Part shown: positions 46,973-56,851 of the stretch, piece after piece
Layout of the letters: the number at the start of each line of letters is the position of its first letter
How positions within the stretch are numbered: position 1 is the stretch's first letter
Assembly (NCBI GenBank): GCA_022432975.1
Contig: CM039508.1
Coordinates: 16,542,609-16,606,608, forward strand
From: Begonia masoniana
Taxonomy: Eukaryota; Streptophyta; Magnoliopsida; Cucurbitales; Begoniaceae
Length of the DNA stretch: 64,000 bases
Direction: 5' to 3'
Program-made: the position numbers and the translations under genes
Notes under the pieces: model-generated
Databases searched by the model: none
What the model saw: the letters and a program-made list of their open reading frames with translations, nothing else
What the model was told of the DNA's origin: nothing

Positions 46973-47759
46973 GGGTAAATTCCAAAAACAACCCTAAAGT
47001 AAAGGTAATTCTCAAAAAAATTCTCGAACTAAAAGTCGTCGCAGTCAAAACCTCAAAGTTCTAAAAAGTGTTAAAATAACCCCTGGCGGGGGGCCGCATA
47101 CAACATGCGGGGGGCCGCACAAATTCGGGGGGCCGCATGCTATAATTCGGCCCCCCGTACTCTCAAATTATTCTTCATTATTTTAAAATAGCTTTAAAAA
47201 ATACCAAATCATATTCAATTTATTTGAAATTTTTACCACATGTTCATTACATCATGGAAATATAATAAAAAAAGTTTCGTGATTTTATAACACTTGTGCA
47301 ATATATTGTAATTTTAATGACATTATTTTATAAAAAAATTATATTAAATCATAAAAATTTTGAAAAAATCACGAAACTTTTTACGTTATCTTCCTATGAT
47401 GTGATGAATATGTGGTAAAAATTTTAAGTGAATTGAATATGATTTGATATTTTTTAAAATTATTTTAAAATAATGAAGAATAATTTGAGAGTGTGGGGGC
47501 CGAATTCCAGCATGTGGCCCCCCGAATTTGTGCGGCCCCCCGCATGTTGTATGCGGCCCCCCGAATTTCTTTGTAATTGCACATTCGGGGGGCATGCGGG
47601 GCATGCGGCCCCCCGAATTACAATTCGGGGGACATGCGGCCCCCGTTAGGGGTTATTTTGACACTTTTTAGAACTTTGAGATTTTGACTGCGATAACTTT
47701 TAGTTCGAGGGTTTTTTCGAGAATTACTCTTACTTCAGGGTTGTTTTTGGAATTTACCC
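46973..47759. mobile_element. Mutator-like foldback element (787 bp)
   Basis: The ends gggtaaattccaaaaacaac and its reverse complement begin inverted arms of well over 100 bp. They are flanked by perfect 9-bp target duplications ttaatttta (46964-46972 and 47760-47768), the Mutator-type length. The arms carry clustered ggggggccgcat words, giving sharp GC islands (47085-47160 and 47500-47650) in AT-rich DNA. The middle (47180-47470) is related to the inner modules of the foldback element at 4967-6007. No transposase; it must have moved with a partner's enzyme. Confidence 0.9.
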
Positions 47760-47768
47760 TTAATTTTA

Positions 47769-48261
47769 ACTATCCGGTTATGTTCTACCTTCAGTGTACC
47801 TTGATAATTATTACAAAATAATCACGGTTTTGTAAATTCAATTTTAAATTGAACAGAGACTGCGAAGACACCAATCAACTTCGACTACCGTAGTCGAGAT
47901 CGTTAAAAGCATGAGAGTTACTTAATCGACTACCTCGATCTGGAAGGGAACAATGCTTTATATATGGAGAATTCGAGGATGGAGATTGAGGGCTATAAGT
48001 AAGGAATTTTAGCTTTATGAGGCTAATGGCGATTGAGTGCTGCAAGGGTAAACCTATAGCTTTCTCTCCAATTTTCTTAGTTGTCAAACATCCCAGGAGT
48101 CCATTCCATGACATCACCATTCACCATCGCCAAATACCAATCGGAGTTTGAGTGCGTTCCACTGTACTACAAGATATCACAACAAAACTCAAGAGGGTCC
48201 CGTCTTAGGACCCGCCATCAACCAGTACAATAATGATGACATTAATCGCCATATCTCAAAT

Positions 48262-48267
<6 letters not shown>
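47769..48267. other. Upstream region of the GDU gene; no separate gene seen
   Basis: An 81-codon minus-strand frame at 47875-48120 has no recognisable domain. This stretch probably contains distal promoter sequence of the gene at 48417. Confidence 0.45.

Positions 48268-48304
<37 letters not shown>
48268..48304 (+). repeat. (TC)n microsatellite in the GDU promoter
   Basis: About 18 uninterrupted tc units lying directly against the TATA box. Pyrimidine patches of this kind are common in plant core promoters, and here the repeat may form part of one. Confidence 0.95.
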
Positions 48305-48306
<2 letters not shown>

Positions 48307-48311
48307 AAATA
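48304..48311 (+). promoter_or_regulatory. TATA box of the GDU gene
   Basis: The sequence tataaata lies 106 bp before the ATG. A start of transcription about 30 bp downstream would give a 5' UTR of roughly 75-80 nt. Confidence 0.75.
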
Positions 48312-48416
48312 ACTTCACTTATTTTCACACCTTCATCGTCAACAATTCTGTTTTTATCACAAGTATACAAACTTTTGCTGTAAACCCAGAAGAGAAAGCT
48401 ATTACCTCAAGCGAAA

Positions 48417-48899
48417 ATGGCAGCTGGAAGAGAGCCTTTTAATGTGACTGGAAATTCTCCGGCGGCAGTTCAACAGCACTCCCCGTGGCATTCTCCGGTC
48501 CCGTACTTGTTTGGCGGCCTTGCTGCGATGTTGGGTCTAATCGCTTTCGCTCTACTAATCCTTGCCTGTTCTTACTGGAAACTTTCCGGGTACCAGGACA
48601 ACGGAGGCCGGGAGGGTGACCTCGAGTCCGGAGAAGAAAAAGGCGACGACGGGGGGAAGCCGGAAAAACCAGTGTTCGAAGAAAAAATACTTGTGATTAT
48701 GGCCGGAGATGTAAAGCCGACATTCTTGGCGACGCCGATGTCGAGCAAAGCCTCTTCTTTTGGCGACAAGAAGAGTAACAGTTCCGAGGAGAAGAGTGAG
48801 ATGTCGCCCGAAAAAGAGGAAACGGTGAAGGAGAGAGAAGACGATCGTTTAGCCAGAGAACACGGAGAGAGCCACACAAATTCTCACCAATCCCATTAA
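48417..48899 (+). CDS. GDU: GLUTAMINE DUMPER-like membrane protein
   Basis: A single-exon frame of 160 codons. Residues 30-54 form one transmembrane segment (LFGGLAAMLGLIAFALLILA, then CSYW), preceded by a short Pro-rich N-terminus with HSPWHSPVPY. Residues 93-97 are VIMAG, the signature of the plant-specific GDU family, followed by DVKPTFLATP. The C-terminal third is acidic and Ser/Lys/Glu-rich without structure. Known for the family: Arabidopsis GDU1 is a small single-pass protein whose overexpression increases amino-acid export, and the VIMAG domain is needed for its interaction with RING ubiquitin ligases of the LOG2 type. The start fits: gaaaATGGC is a good plant context, with a TATA box 106 bp upstream. 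Both the length (160 residues) and the intronless structure are normal for the family. Which family member it is cannot be decided here. Confidence 0.95.
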   Translation: MAAGREPFNVTGNSPAAVQQHSPWHSPVPYLFGGLAAMLGLIAFALLILACSYWKLSGYQDNGGREGDLESGEEKGDDGGKPEKPVFEEKILVIMAGDVKPTFLATPMSSKASSFGDKKSNSSEEKSEMSPEKEETVKEREDDRLAREHGESHTNSHQSH

Positions 48900-49520
48900 C
48901 ATTCAATATTTTTTTGTTTTTTCAGTTTGGTTTGTAGTTTCATACGGATTTTGAGCTTGAGCCCTGTACATAAGCTTCCATGTTAGAGTATTAATGGAGT
49001 TTTTGTTCACATCTTTCTCTCTCTCTCTTACTCTCTCCATCTCCCTCTCCCCTCTCTAGCCTAATTAGAACCGTTAGAAGCCATAGATCAGCAGATAAAC
49101 TGATTATATTTACTTTTATTTTAGTTGTATTTAACAAAATACACTAGAAGGTTGTGATAAATTCTCTTAATACAAGCATTTCTACCATAAAATGGAAACC
49201 TTCGTTGTTCTTGGTTGAAACAAAGGAAAGTTCATTCTGTTTTAGAAATTATTGTTGCCGAAATCAAACTGGTGAGGTGTCTTTCATATTCATCGTTTTC
49301 TCAAACCCAGGAATCAAAAGCTGGGAAAGTTCATGTGTAGTTGTCTTGTTCAATCGAGAGGAAAATGGATTATGCAGATTCAGTTACAGAGTTGCGTGAA
49401 TGGCTGCAGTTGCTTGTCATCAGAAGAGCTTCTTAGGACACGTGTACAAAGCTCTATGATATAGGTTTTGTAGATGTGCCTGATGCGGCGAGGGGAAGCT
49501 GCATGCACCGTTTCCACTGC

Positions 49521-49552
<32 letters not shown>

Positions 49553-49775
49553 TATCCACTATCCAGTGGGCTACTTGTGTGGTTTCCTACTTGGACAAGC
49601 CTTCATTCAAAAGACTTGCCAGATAAATCTATTCTTCAGCAACATTTTAAATTAGTGCAACTCTAAACTAGTAAATTGTTTATACAACTTTAGGTTTTTG
49701 TATTCAATTTTCCATAGCAAGAAATTAGAGTAAGAATGGGTGCACAAAGTCTTGTTCAAAGCTCGAATGAATAGA
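48900..49775 (+). other. 3' UTR and downstream region of GDU, with two microsatellites
   Basis: The 3' UTR probably ends within 48990-49150; no single polyadenylation signal stands out. (CT)-rich sequence lies at 49010-49062 and an uninterrupted (ga)n run at about 49523-49552. An 81-codon frame at 49154-49399 has no recognisable domain and I do not call it a gene. Confidence 0.5.
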
Positions 49776-50098
49776 TTACATTATTTATAATGTTACTGTA
49801 TCGATGTTTGGAATCATATCTGGAAAGAAAATGTCATAGTTTCTTATGTCTCTACTTTTTTATAATAAAATCTGGTATTTTTATGTTAATTAAATTCTAC
49901 GTGTCAACTTCTTGTATTATTAACGGTCAACATGTCATGAGTTTACTCGATTTGTCATATCATGACCACGTTGGATTTTTCAACAATTTGGTAAAATTGA
50001 TAATTTGAAAAGATATGTAATTGAAATTGGTAATAGATTGCATTATTTATAACGTCATTGTATCGATTTTTAGAATCTTATCTCTAAAGAAAATGACA
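49776..50098. repeat. Pair of approximately 62-bp direct repeats, 260 bp apart
   Basis: The segment gattacattatttataatg (49776) to aaagaaaatg (about 49832) recurs with several changes at 50036-50095 (gattgcattatttataacg...aaagaaaatg). The right copy directly abuts the decayed gypsy pol. The repeats could mark an old insertion or deletion event. Confidence 0.7.
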
Positions 50099-50746
50099 AA
50101 CTCAACCAAAGATAGATGGCTCACACAACTTTCACCCAAATCCAAAATACGTGATCTTAAGATGTCTTCAAGAATCTGGATCGTACATTGACAAGAGAAA
50201 TGCATATAAAAAATGTTGGTCAAAATCTCCAAAGTCATTGACCTCTAACCAAGAAAGTGAGCCTAGAGGATTGCGACTCAAAGCATCCACCACAGTGGCT
50301 TTACCAAGATGGTAGTCCAACGTAAAATCGTTATCCTCCATGTACTACATTCGTCTCCACTGTTTGAGATACACGTCTCACTAAGCGAAAAGATACATAA
50401 AGCTTTTATTGGTTAGAAAAACCTCAAACTGTGTGTCATAAAAATAACTCTGTCCGATCTTCAAGAAGAAAATGATTGTTGCTAACTCAAAGTCGTGAGT
50501 AGGCCCATTACTCTCATGAGTTTTCAACTAATATGCCACATAAGTCATAGCTCTGTGTTGTTGCATTAGTGCACATCCAAGACCAATTTTAGAAGCACAA
50601 ATATTTACTCTATATGGTAGCTCGCAATCAGGCATTGTAAATATCAATGCAGTAGTCACTCTGTGCTTCAACTACTCAAAAGTGGATTTACACTTTTCAT
50701 CCCAAATAAAATTCACATTTTTTTTGTTAAACTGCATCAATGGTAA
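50099..50746 (-). pseudogene. Decayed gypsy RNase H and integrase debris
   Basis: Minus-strand traces of the RT end and RNase H (around 50280-50740), then an integrase remnant with TIQILEDILRSRILDLGES...LSLVEF near 50090-50190. The order is right, but the zinc finger and most of the integrase core are deleted. Many stops. The RT part lies at 53060-53790, beyond the inserted solo LTR. Confidence 0.7.
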
Positions 50747-53054
50747 TGTAACGCCCCTGAACTCACCCTAGCTCGGTGCACTACTTTGCTAACCAGACCC
50801 GCGTTTACACATAATTTAAAATAATTTTCGTTAAAATCTCGACTCCAAAAATATTAGTAAAAAGTGGAAACAAATGAACCCGACGTTGTTTACTATACGA
50901 AAAAAAACGAGCGGCATAACGACTGAAATTTCTAAACCAAATCCTGAAAAAAAATCAAACATTTATAAACACGTTCAGAGACATCCCAAAACAGTTCCCA
51001 AATCACACTTACAAAATCAAACTCAACAGAATGATCAATGCTTCAAACCTACAAAATAACTAAAATCCAAGAAATCCAAATTTTCATAAAACCCGTTCAA
51101 GGAGATTTCAAACAATATACCACCACATTTACAAAATCGAACCAACAAAACAGTCAAGCCCTTCAAACATCCCGAATAGATAAAAACCTATACAAAATCC
51201 CAAAACCTGAAAACACATGTTTAGAAAACCATCTAAACCAAACCCACATACGTCTCAAGACCACAAATATTTACACCAAGTAAAATCCAACAATGTTTAT
51301 CCCAAAATACTCAAATCATCCAAAAATAGTTAAAAGAAAACTATCAACAAGACAAAATACAAAATCCCCACCAACTACCCGAGGAACGTGACCGAGGCGC
51401 CCCGACAAGTGCCCGCACCGGCATGCTCCATGCACTACCGACTGCAACCTAGCCCTGGGCTCCCTCATCCAGCTCACCTGAATAAAACTCATCACCTACA
51501 CCACATAACACAAAAGTAAGCCTAATGCTTAGTAAGTAGGGAGTAATGCACTTTAAAACAATGCATGCTCAACTCAACCTTTAAATGCAGTTTCTACACG
51601 CTCTGTTGTTTTCATTTCAGTTTCATTTCATTTATCTTTCACTTACATGTGAATCAAGTAGGCACGCGTCCCAACATAATCCAGGACGGCCATACCCTGA
51701 TCCACAGAGCAAGATCGGAGGCACACATCCTAAACAATCTGGGATGGCCATACCGAATCTCTTCCCATATCGATCGTAGAATCCTCAGTGTGCCTTCTAG
51801 CACGATTAGGTCGAGGCATTCATACTTTCGACACATTACGTAATTTAGCATAGCATCTCTCGTGGGATCCCTCTCGGGGTGCTACAAACACATATTTCGT
51901 AGGTTGAAAACAATGATGCATGAAATAAAACCAACAAACCCAAAACAAACAACAACATTCCCTACCGTTCTATGGTGTAGGCCCGAAGGCAACAAAAACA
52001 CTCCTGTACTTACCTGGTTGCTCGACACTCGGTTGCTCACTACGTCCAAGCAATTCACTCGCTCGATAACCTAACAATATAAAGAAATAGCTTAGAAACA
52101 CTCTAAGGCATTCCTAATAAATTTTCTATCCAAAACTAACCAACAAATCAACCTAACCCACAACAAAACCCTACAACCCGGTTTTTACACAAATTTTTAA
52201 AGTCTAACTTCAAAAGGCCATAACTTATTCATTTTTCAACGGATTTCGACGTGCCACCCCATTCTGTAAACCTCTACACGTCTACTATCCATTGAAAACT
52301 TAAATTAAACAACCAAACACTATGGCCAATTCCAAAAATACCAAAAACAGAATCGGTTATATATTGCACAAAACCGATTTTTCCAAAACTCATCCTAAAA
52401 CTCAAATCTATTCCTAAAAGTAACCTAAACTAACCCATCAACATCTAAATCATGAAATTTGGAGAGAAAACTACCATTTGAAACCAAAAATTAGAACCTC
52501 ATGGTTAGGGTTTTCCAAACCCTAATCAAACTCTCCAAAAACACCTTAAAAACCTTAAAAACAAACACTAACATGTATTAAACACAAAACCCACTTGATT
52601 TTATGCCTTAAAGCTTGAAAACTCTTGATGAAATGAAGAAGGGAGAGGGCTACAATGGAGGAATTCTCGTGGAGGAAAAAAAGGGAGAAGAGAGGTATTT
52701 TCTATACTTTTCCTTCACCTTAACTAATTTATAAAAATAACTTCTTTTTACTTTTAATTCTTTCCACTAAAATTTTACTTTTTATAAAAAGAACCCCACC
52801 TCAAAATCTTCTATTCTTCACGTGAACAACACCCCCCCCCCCTCCCATTCATTTCTTTTCACACTTAATTTTTACCTTGCTTGCTTCCCATTGGTTCATA
52901 AAGTCCTTTTGACTTTTCAACAACTTACATTAACACAATCCTCTTCTTTCACACTTCAATGCATATCATAACTCATGAATAATTAAACTCCCATAACATT
53001 TCTAATTTAAGGCTACTTAAGGCTACACACGTTAGGAAAATTCCGGGTGTTACA
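50747..53054 (-). mobile_element. Solo LTR (2308 bp) inserted in decayed gypsy pol
   Basis: On the plus strand it starts tgtaacgcccctg and ends ttccgggtgttaca, with perfect target duplications ggtaa (50742-50746 and 53055-53059). It is the same family as 11307-14074 and 1450-2741. On the minus strand: gttag|gttatcg near 52066-52072, aaccag|gtaagt at 52008-52019, and tggtgtag|gtg at 51494-51503. A polycytosine run lies near 52831-52842. Confidence 0.94.
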
Positions 53055-53059
53055 GGTAA

Positions 53060-53790
53060 AAATATAGAAGAGAATTTCTTCACGAAGAGCGGTAGTTAAA
53101 ATTCAAGAAACTCTAGAATTTGTAACGTTCTTGAGTATCTTCCAATCAAATATAGCCTCAATCTTAGGTGCATAAACTAATTTACCATCTCAATAAATTG
53201 GGTGAGATGTCCGAAAAAAATTACCTCTTTCATCGAAAAGCTCCATTTTTTCCTCTTACCACACTGTTGATGATCTCTTATTGTCTGCAAACAATCCTCG
53301 AGTGATTTATGTGCTTTCTCAAGTCTTAGAATAAATCACCGAATAGTTCGTCAATCTTTGAAAAATGGAAATTTATTTTTGATATTCACCTGTTTAAACT
53401 TTCTGTAATTGATATATAGTCGCAACGAACTATCATAGTTCTTAGCAAATAAAGCTGGTGTACTCCATGTAGACATTTATGATCACAAATAAAACTTTTG
53501 AACAATAAATAATTAAGCTGCGAATGAAGCTCCTTCAACTCATTGAAGCAATTCTATGTGGAGCCTTAGAAAATGAAGTAGTGTTGAGAACTAAATCAAT
53601 GCAAAATTCAATCTCGCAGTCAACTGACAATCCTAATAGACCCTCGGGAAAAATATTAGGACAATCATAAGGGAGGATCTGGTGTCAGATACATGTAGGT
53701 TCATATATATATTTATTGAAATCATGGAGAATTTTTTCACTACTCCATCCTCGATCCCTTTTAAAATCAGGATAGTGATAAAGATACTCT
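53060..53790 (-). pseudogene. Decayed gypsy reverse transcriptase
   Basis: Minus-strand traces of the RT entry are recognisable, for example the region around 53390-53470 that matches LFAKN and the Y/NYR...N-K-N/FP pattern of the YRELNKLT block. Stops and indels are so frequent that no frame exceeds a few dozen codons. It is the oldest-looking gypsy copy in the window. Confidence 0.6.
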
Positions 53791-54600
53791 CAATTGGAGA
53801 CACGTGAAATATATTATCGTTGTATTACATCATTTTTGTATCCTAAATTTTTTATCTAATTTCGTGTAATCCCAATAAAATTTACCATAATTAAGTCTAA
53901 ATAATTTATTTTAATTATTTATACAAACCACCAATGACATGATTTGCATTTAAAATCATACTGTAAATGCAAATATATTGAAATATGTTGGTATTGATTT
54001 TTTGACAAATTACATTTATGGTGATAATATTTTATTCCGTTATTTTCCAAATTGATAGTTTTTTTCTTGTTTCTTGGTAATCAAGAAATAATCTATTCAG
54101 ATTATTGGATGAATAATTATTGGAAATCAAGATGATTGGTGAAAATAAAAATAAGGAATCTTAAAGATCAAGGAAAGTATTTGATATTTTAGAGGCATTT
54201 GTTTTTTGAAAAACTTTCTTTTGGAAGGCCGATTTGATAAAAATTTGTTGAAATATTTTAGGCCTTGAGATCTCATTAATCATTGGATACTTTCCTAAGT
54301 TTTTGGATCCATATCTAAGTATTTGACAATACTTTCCTAAAATATCACACGAGGTGTCACACAACCGATTTGTTGAGATTTGATTCATTATTCCTTGTGG
54401 CGTTAAATCTGATTTGGTAATTAAATTAAATCTGAGATATGACAGTTACCAATCATATTTAAGCCTTCGTTTCTATGGAAACAACTAACGGATTTTTGAT
54501 TATTCACAAGAGAAGTTTTGCTTCATTTTGCAAGCCGTCGCTTTTCTTTCTCTCCCTACGCTTCTGCATATGAGTTTGTGATTATTCATTCAGTTCTTGA
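53791..54600. other. No gene seen
   Basis: AT-rich DNA without a recognisable domain. A 75-codon minus-strand frame at 54161-54388 is not supported by any motif. Confidence 0.5.
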
Positions 54601-55440
54601 ATGATTATTTTACATACTCTTCTTATGCTGTGGAATTCATCGATTATTGGAGTGTGTTGATTTATTGCGTCCGAAGACAACGCCCTGGTGTTACAGACGG
54701 TGTCATAGGAGGCAATCTTCCTTATTCTTCATTGAAGCTCAGTCTTGGGTGGAGGCTACATTCGAACTCGGGAGGAGTTCTGTTTATCGACAAGGGGAGC
54801 TTGTCATTTTGATCGTGGGCAAGGGGACCTTGCCATAACACGGATTTCGGGAGGAGTCGTCAATAACAAGGGGATCTTGTTGCTTTTAGATCTCCGAAGA
54901 GATCGATCTCAAGTCGAGGGGAGCTCGCAAAAACAGTTTTATTGGGGAAGTTAGGAAGTGGTGGCGACAAAGATAAGAGGGAGTCTTTATTTGTTTAAGA
55001 CCGTTTTACTTGTAACTTTGTGAACTCGTGAAATGTTTTTATATCTAGGCATGGCCCCGCGGACGTAGGCAATTTTCTGAACTGCGTTACCAACCTGCTG
55101 TCTCTTTAATTTTCGCATATTTATAATTGTCCATCATTGCATTAATTATCGGTGTCACACAAAACACTCTGTGTGACATCGCATAACTGATCTTAATCTT
55201 TCACATACATTAACACAAACATATTGGGTACCCGCTCTTATTTATTACAACACTTAGGCTACTAAATGCAACACTTAGGGGATTTGCCGAATTGCGTTAC
55301 CAACCTCCTGTCTCTTTAATTTATGCATATTTATAATTGTCTATCATTGCATTAATTATCGGTGTCACACGAAACACTATGTGACATTGCATGACTGATC
55401 TTAATCTTTTAATTAGTGTCGTTTCTGTTTCTTAAGCAGG
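54601..55440 (+). repeat. Probable copia 5' LTR or leader with a 213-bp-spaced duplication
   Basis: Two copies of an approximately 130-bp segment lie at 55067-55203 and 55280-55412, sharing 'gcgttaccaacct', 'tgtctctttaattt' and 'cattaattatcggtgtcaca'. A gacgtaggcaatttt...gcgtta stretch at 55063 is of the kind found near the ends of plant copia LTRs. The borders were not resolved. The region lies directly upstream of the copia gag at 55481. Confidence 0.45.
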
Positions 55441-56288
55441 ATCCACGGGACAAGATCACAGTTCGTGAGCGATTGACTCTATGAAAGAAGAAGGCTCTAC
55501 AATGGGTCAACCGTTATTGGATGGAAGTAATTATGCTTATTGGAAGGCAATGATGAGAGCATTCATTAAAGCTATTGATGAGAAAGCCTGAAGATCTATT
55601 TTAACAGGATGGAATCACCCTATGGACACTAATGCAGAAGGTATCACATCTCCAAAACCCGAAGAAAATTGGTCCGTAAATGAAGATGCTTTAACACACA
55701 GTAATTCAAAGGTTTTCAATGCTATCTTCAATGGTGTTGATCCTATTTAATTCAGACTCATCTCCACTTGCGAATCAGCGAAAAAGGCATGGAAAATTCT
55801 TCAAACCACCTACGAAGGAACATCAATCATAAAGTTGTCCAAGATGCAAATGCTAACTACTAGATTTGAGAATTTGAAGATGCATGAAGATGAGAGTATT
55901 GGTGAGTTCAATGCTAAACTATGTGACATAGCAAATGAAGTTTTTGCTCTCAGAGAGATGTTTCCCGAAGAAAAACTTGTAAGGAAAACTCTACGGTCAT
56001 TGCCACAACGATTTGCTTATAAAGTGACTGCTATAGAAGAAGCCAAAGATGTGATGACCCAAATGGGCACCTATGAGTATGACTGCGAGGCAAACCTCGG
56101 GTTGCGGGGCAAACCTCGGGACCTAAGCCGAGTGTAGGTGAATCCCGGACTCGAGTATAGGCGAATCCCGGGTCGGTAAAGAGGGGGTCGTCATAATCCC
56201 ACATCGCTTGGGGAATTATATGAAAATGAAACATATGTAAAGAGACCCTTCCAACATAGTAAGACGCGTTTTGGAGCACAATTGGCAA

Positions 56289-56370
56289 CGGATCCCATAA
56301 GAACTCGGAAGTTAAAAGTGCTTCGGCGAGAGCAATTCCAGGTTGGGTGACCTTCCGGGAAGTTGTCGCC
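56289..56370 (+). ncRNA. 5S rRNA-derived segment in the Cassandra 5' LTR
   Basis: The segment cggatcccataagaactcgg onward follows plant 5S rRNA closely. The box-A-like stretch aagttaaaagtgctt is at 56309-56323 and the box-C-like stretch ggttgggtgaccttccggga at 56341-56360. It lacks the 5' third of 5S rRNA in recognisable form, so it is not a functional rRNA gene but a promoter module of the retroelement. Confidence 0.92.
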
Positions 56371-56456
56371 AAACAAAGCCATGAGGGGAGGATATTGGGC
56401 TGCGGCCCAATCCCCAGAGCGGACAATATCTTGCTGGGAAAAAGGGTCGTTACAAA

Positions 56457-56468
56457 TGGTATCAAAGC
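56457..56468 (+). promoter_or_regulatory. Primer-binding site of the Cassandra element
   Basis: The sequence tggtatcaaagc starts two bases after the 5' LTR end; one mismatch to the initiator tRNA-Met type. Confidence 0.9.
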
Positions 56469-56512
56469 CTGTACGCAACCAGAAATGTGGCCAACGAGGA
56501 CGTTGGGCCCCC

Positions 56513-56527
56513 GAGGGAAGGGGGGGG
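56513..56527 (+). promoter_or_regulatory. Polypurine tract of the Cassandra element
   Basis: The run gagggaagggggggg lies four bases before the 3' LTR start, as expected for the plus-strand primer. Confidence 0.88.
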
Positions 56528-56769
56528 TGATTGTGATGACCCAAATGTGCACGTATGAGTACGACTGCGGGGCAAACCTTGGGTTTCGGGGAAAACCTCG
56601 GGACCTAAGCCGAGTATAGGCGAATCCCGGACTCGAGTATAGGCGAATCCCGAATCTTAAAGAGGGGGTCGTCTTAATCCCACATCGCTTGGGGAATTAT
56701 ATGAAAATGAAACATATGTAAAGACACCCTCCCAACATAGTAAGACGCGTTTTGGAGCACAATTGACAA

Positions 56770-56851
56770 CGGATCCCATAAGAACTCCGAAGTTAAAAGT
56801 GCTTAGCCAAGAGCAATTCCAGGTTTGGTGACCTTCTGGGAAGTTCTCGCC
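56770..56851 (+). ncRNA. 5S rRNA-derived segment in the Cassandra 3' LTR
   Basis: The second copy of the 5S-like module, from cggatcccataagaactccg, which here keeps the 5S base c where the 5' LTR has g. Box A is intact but the following ggcgagag has become gccaagag. Confidence 0.92.

Noticed and set aside
47386..47604. 72-codon minus-strand frame with repeated GGP
   Set aside because: It is generated by the ggggggccgcat words of the foldback element and has no domain.
48572..48906. Minus-strand frames opposite the GDU gene
   Set aside because: They are shadows of the GDU coding strand, which carries the VIMAG motif and transmembrane segment.
56289..56370. True 5S rRNA gene
   Set aside because: Only the 3' two thirds of 5S is recognisable, with substitutions, and it sits in both LTRs of a Cassandra element.
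56031..56552. Long minus-strand frames of 117-173 codons
   Set aside because: They are antisense to the Cassandra LTRs and cross the primer site and internal region.
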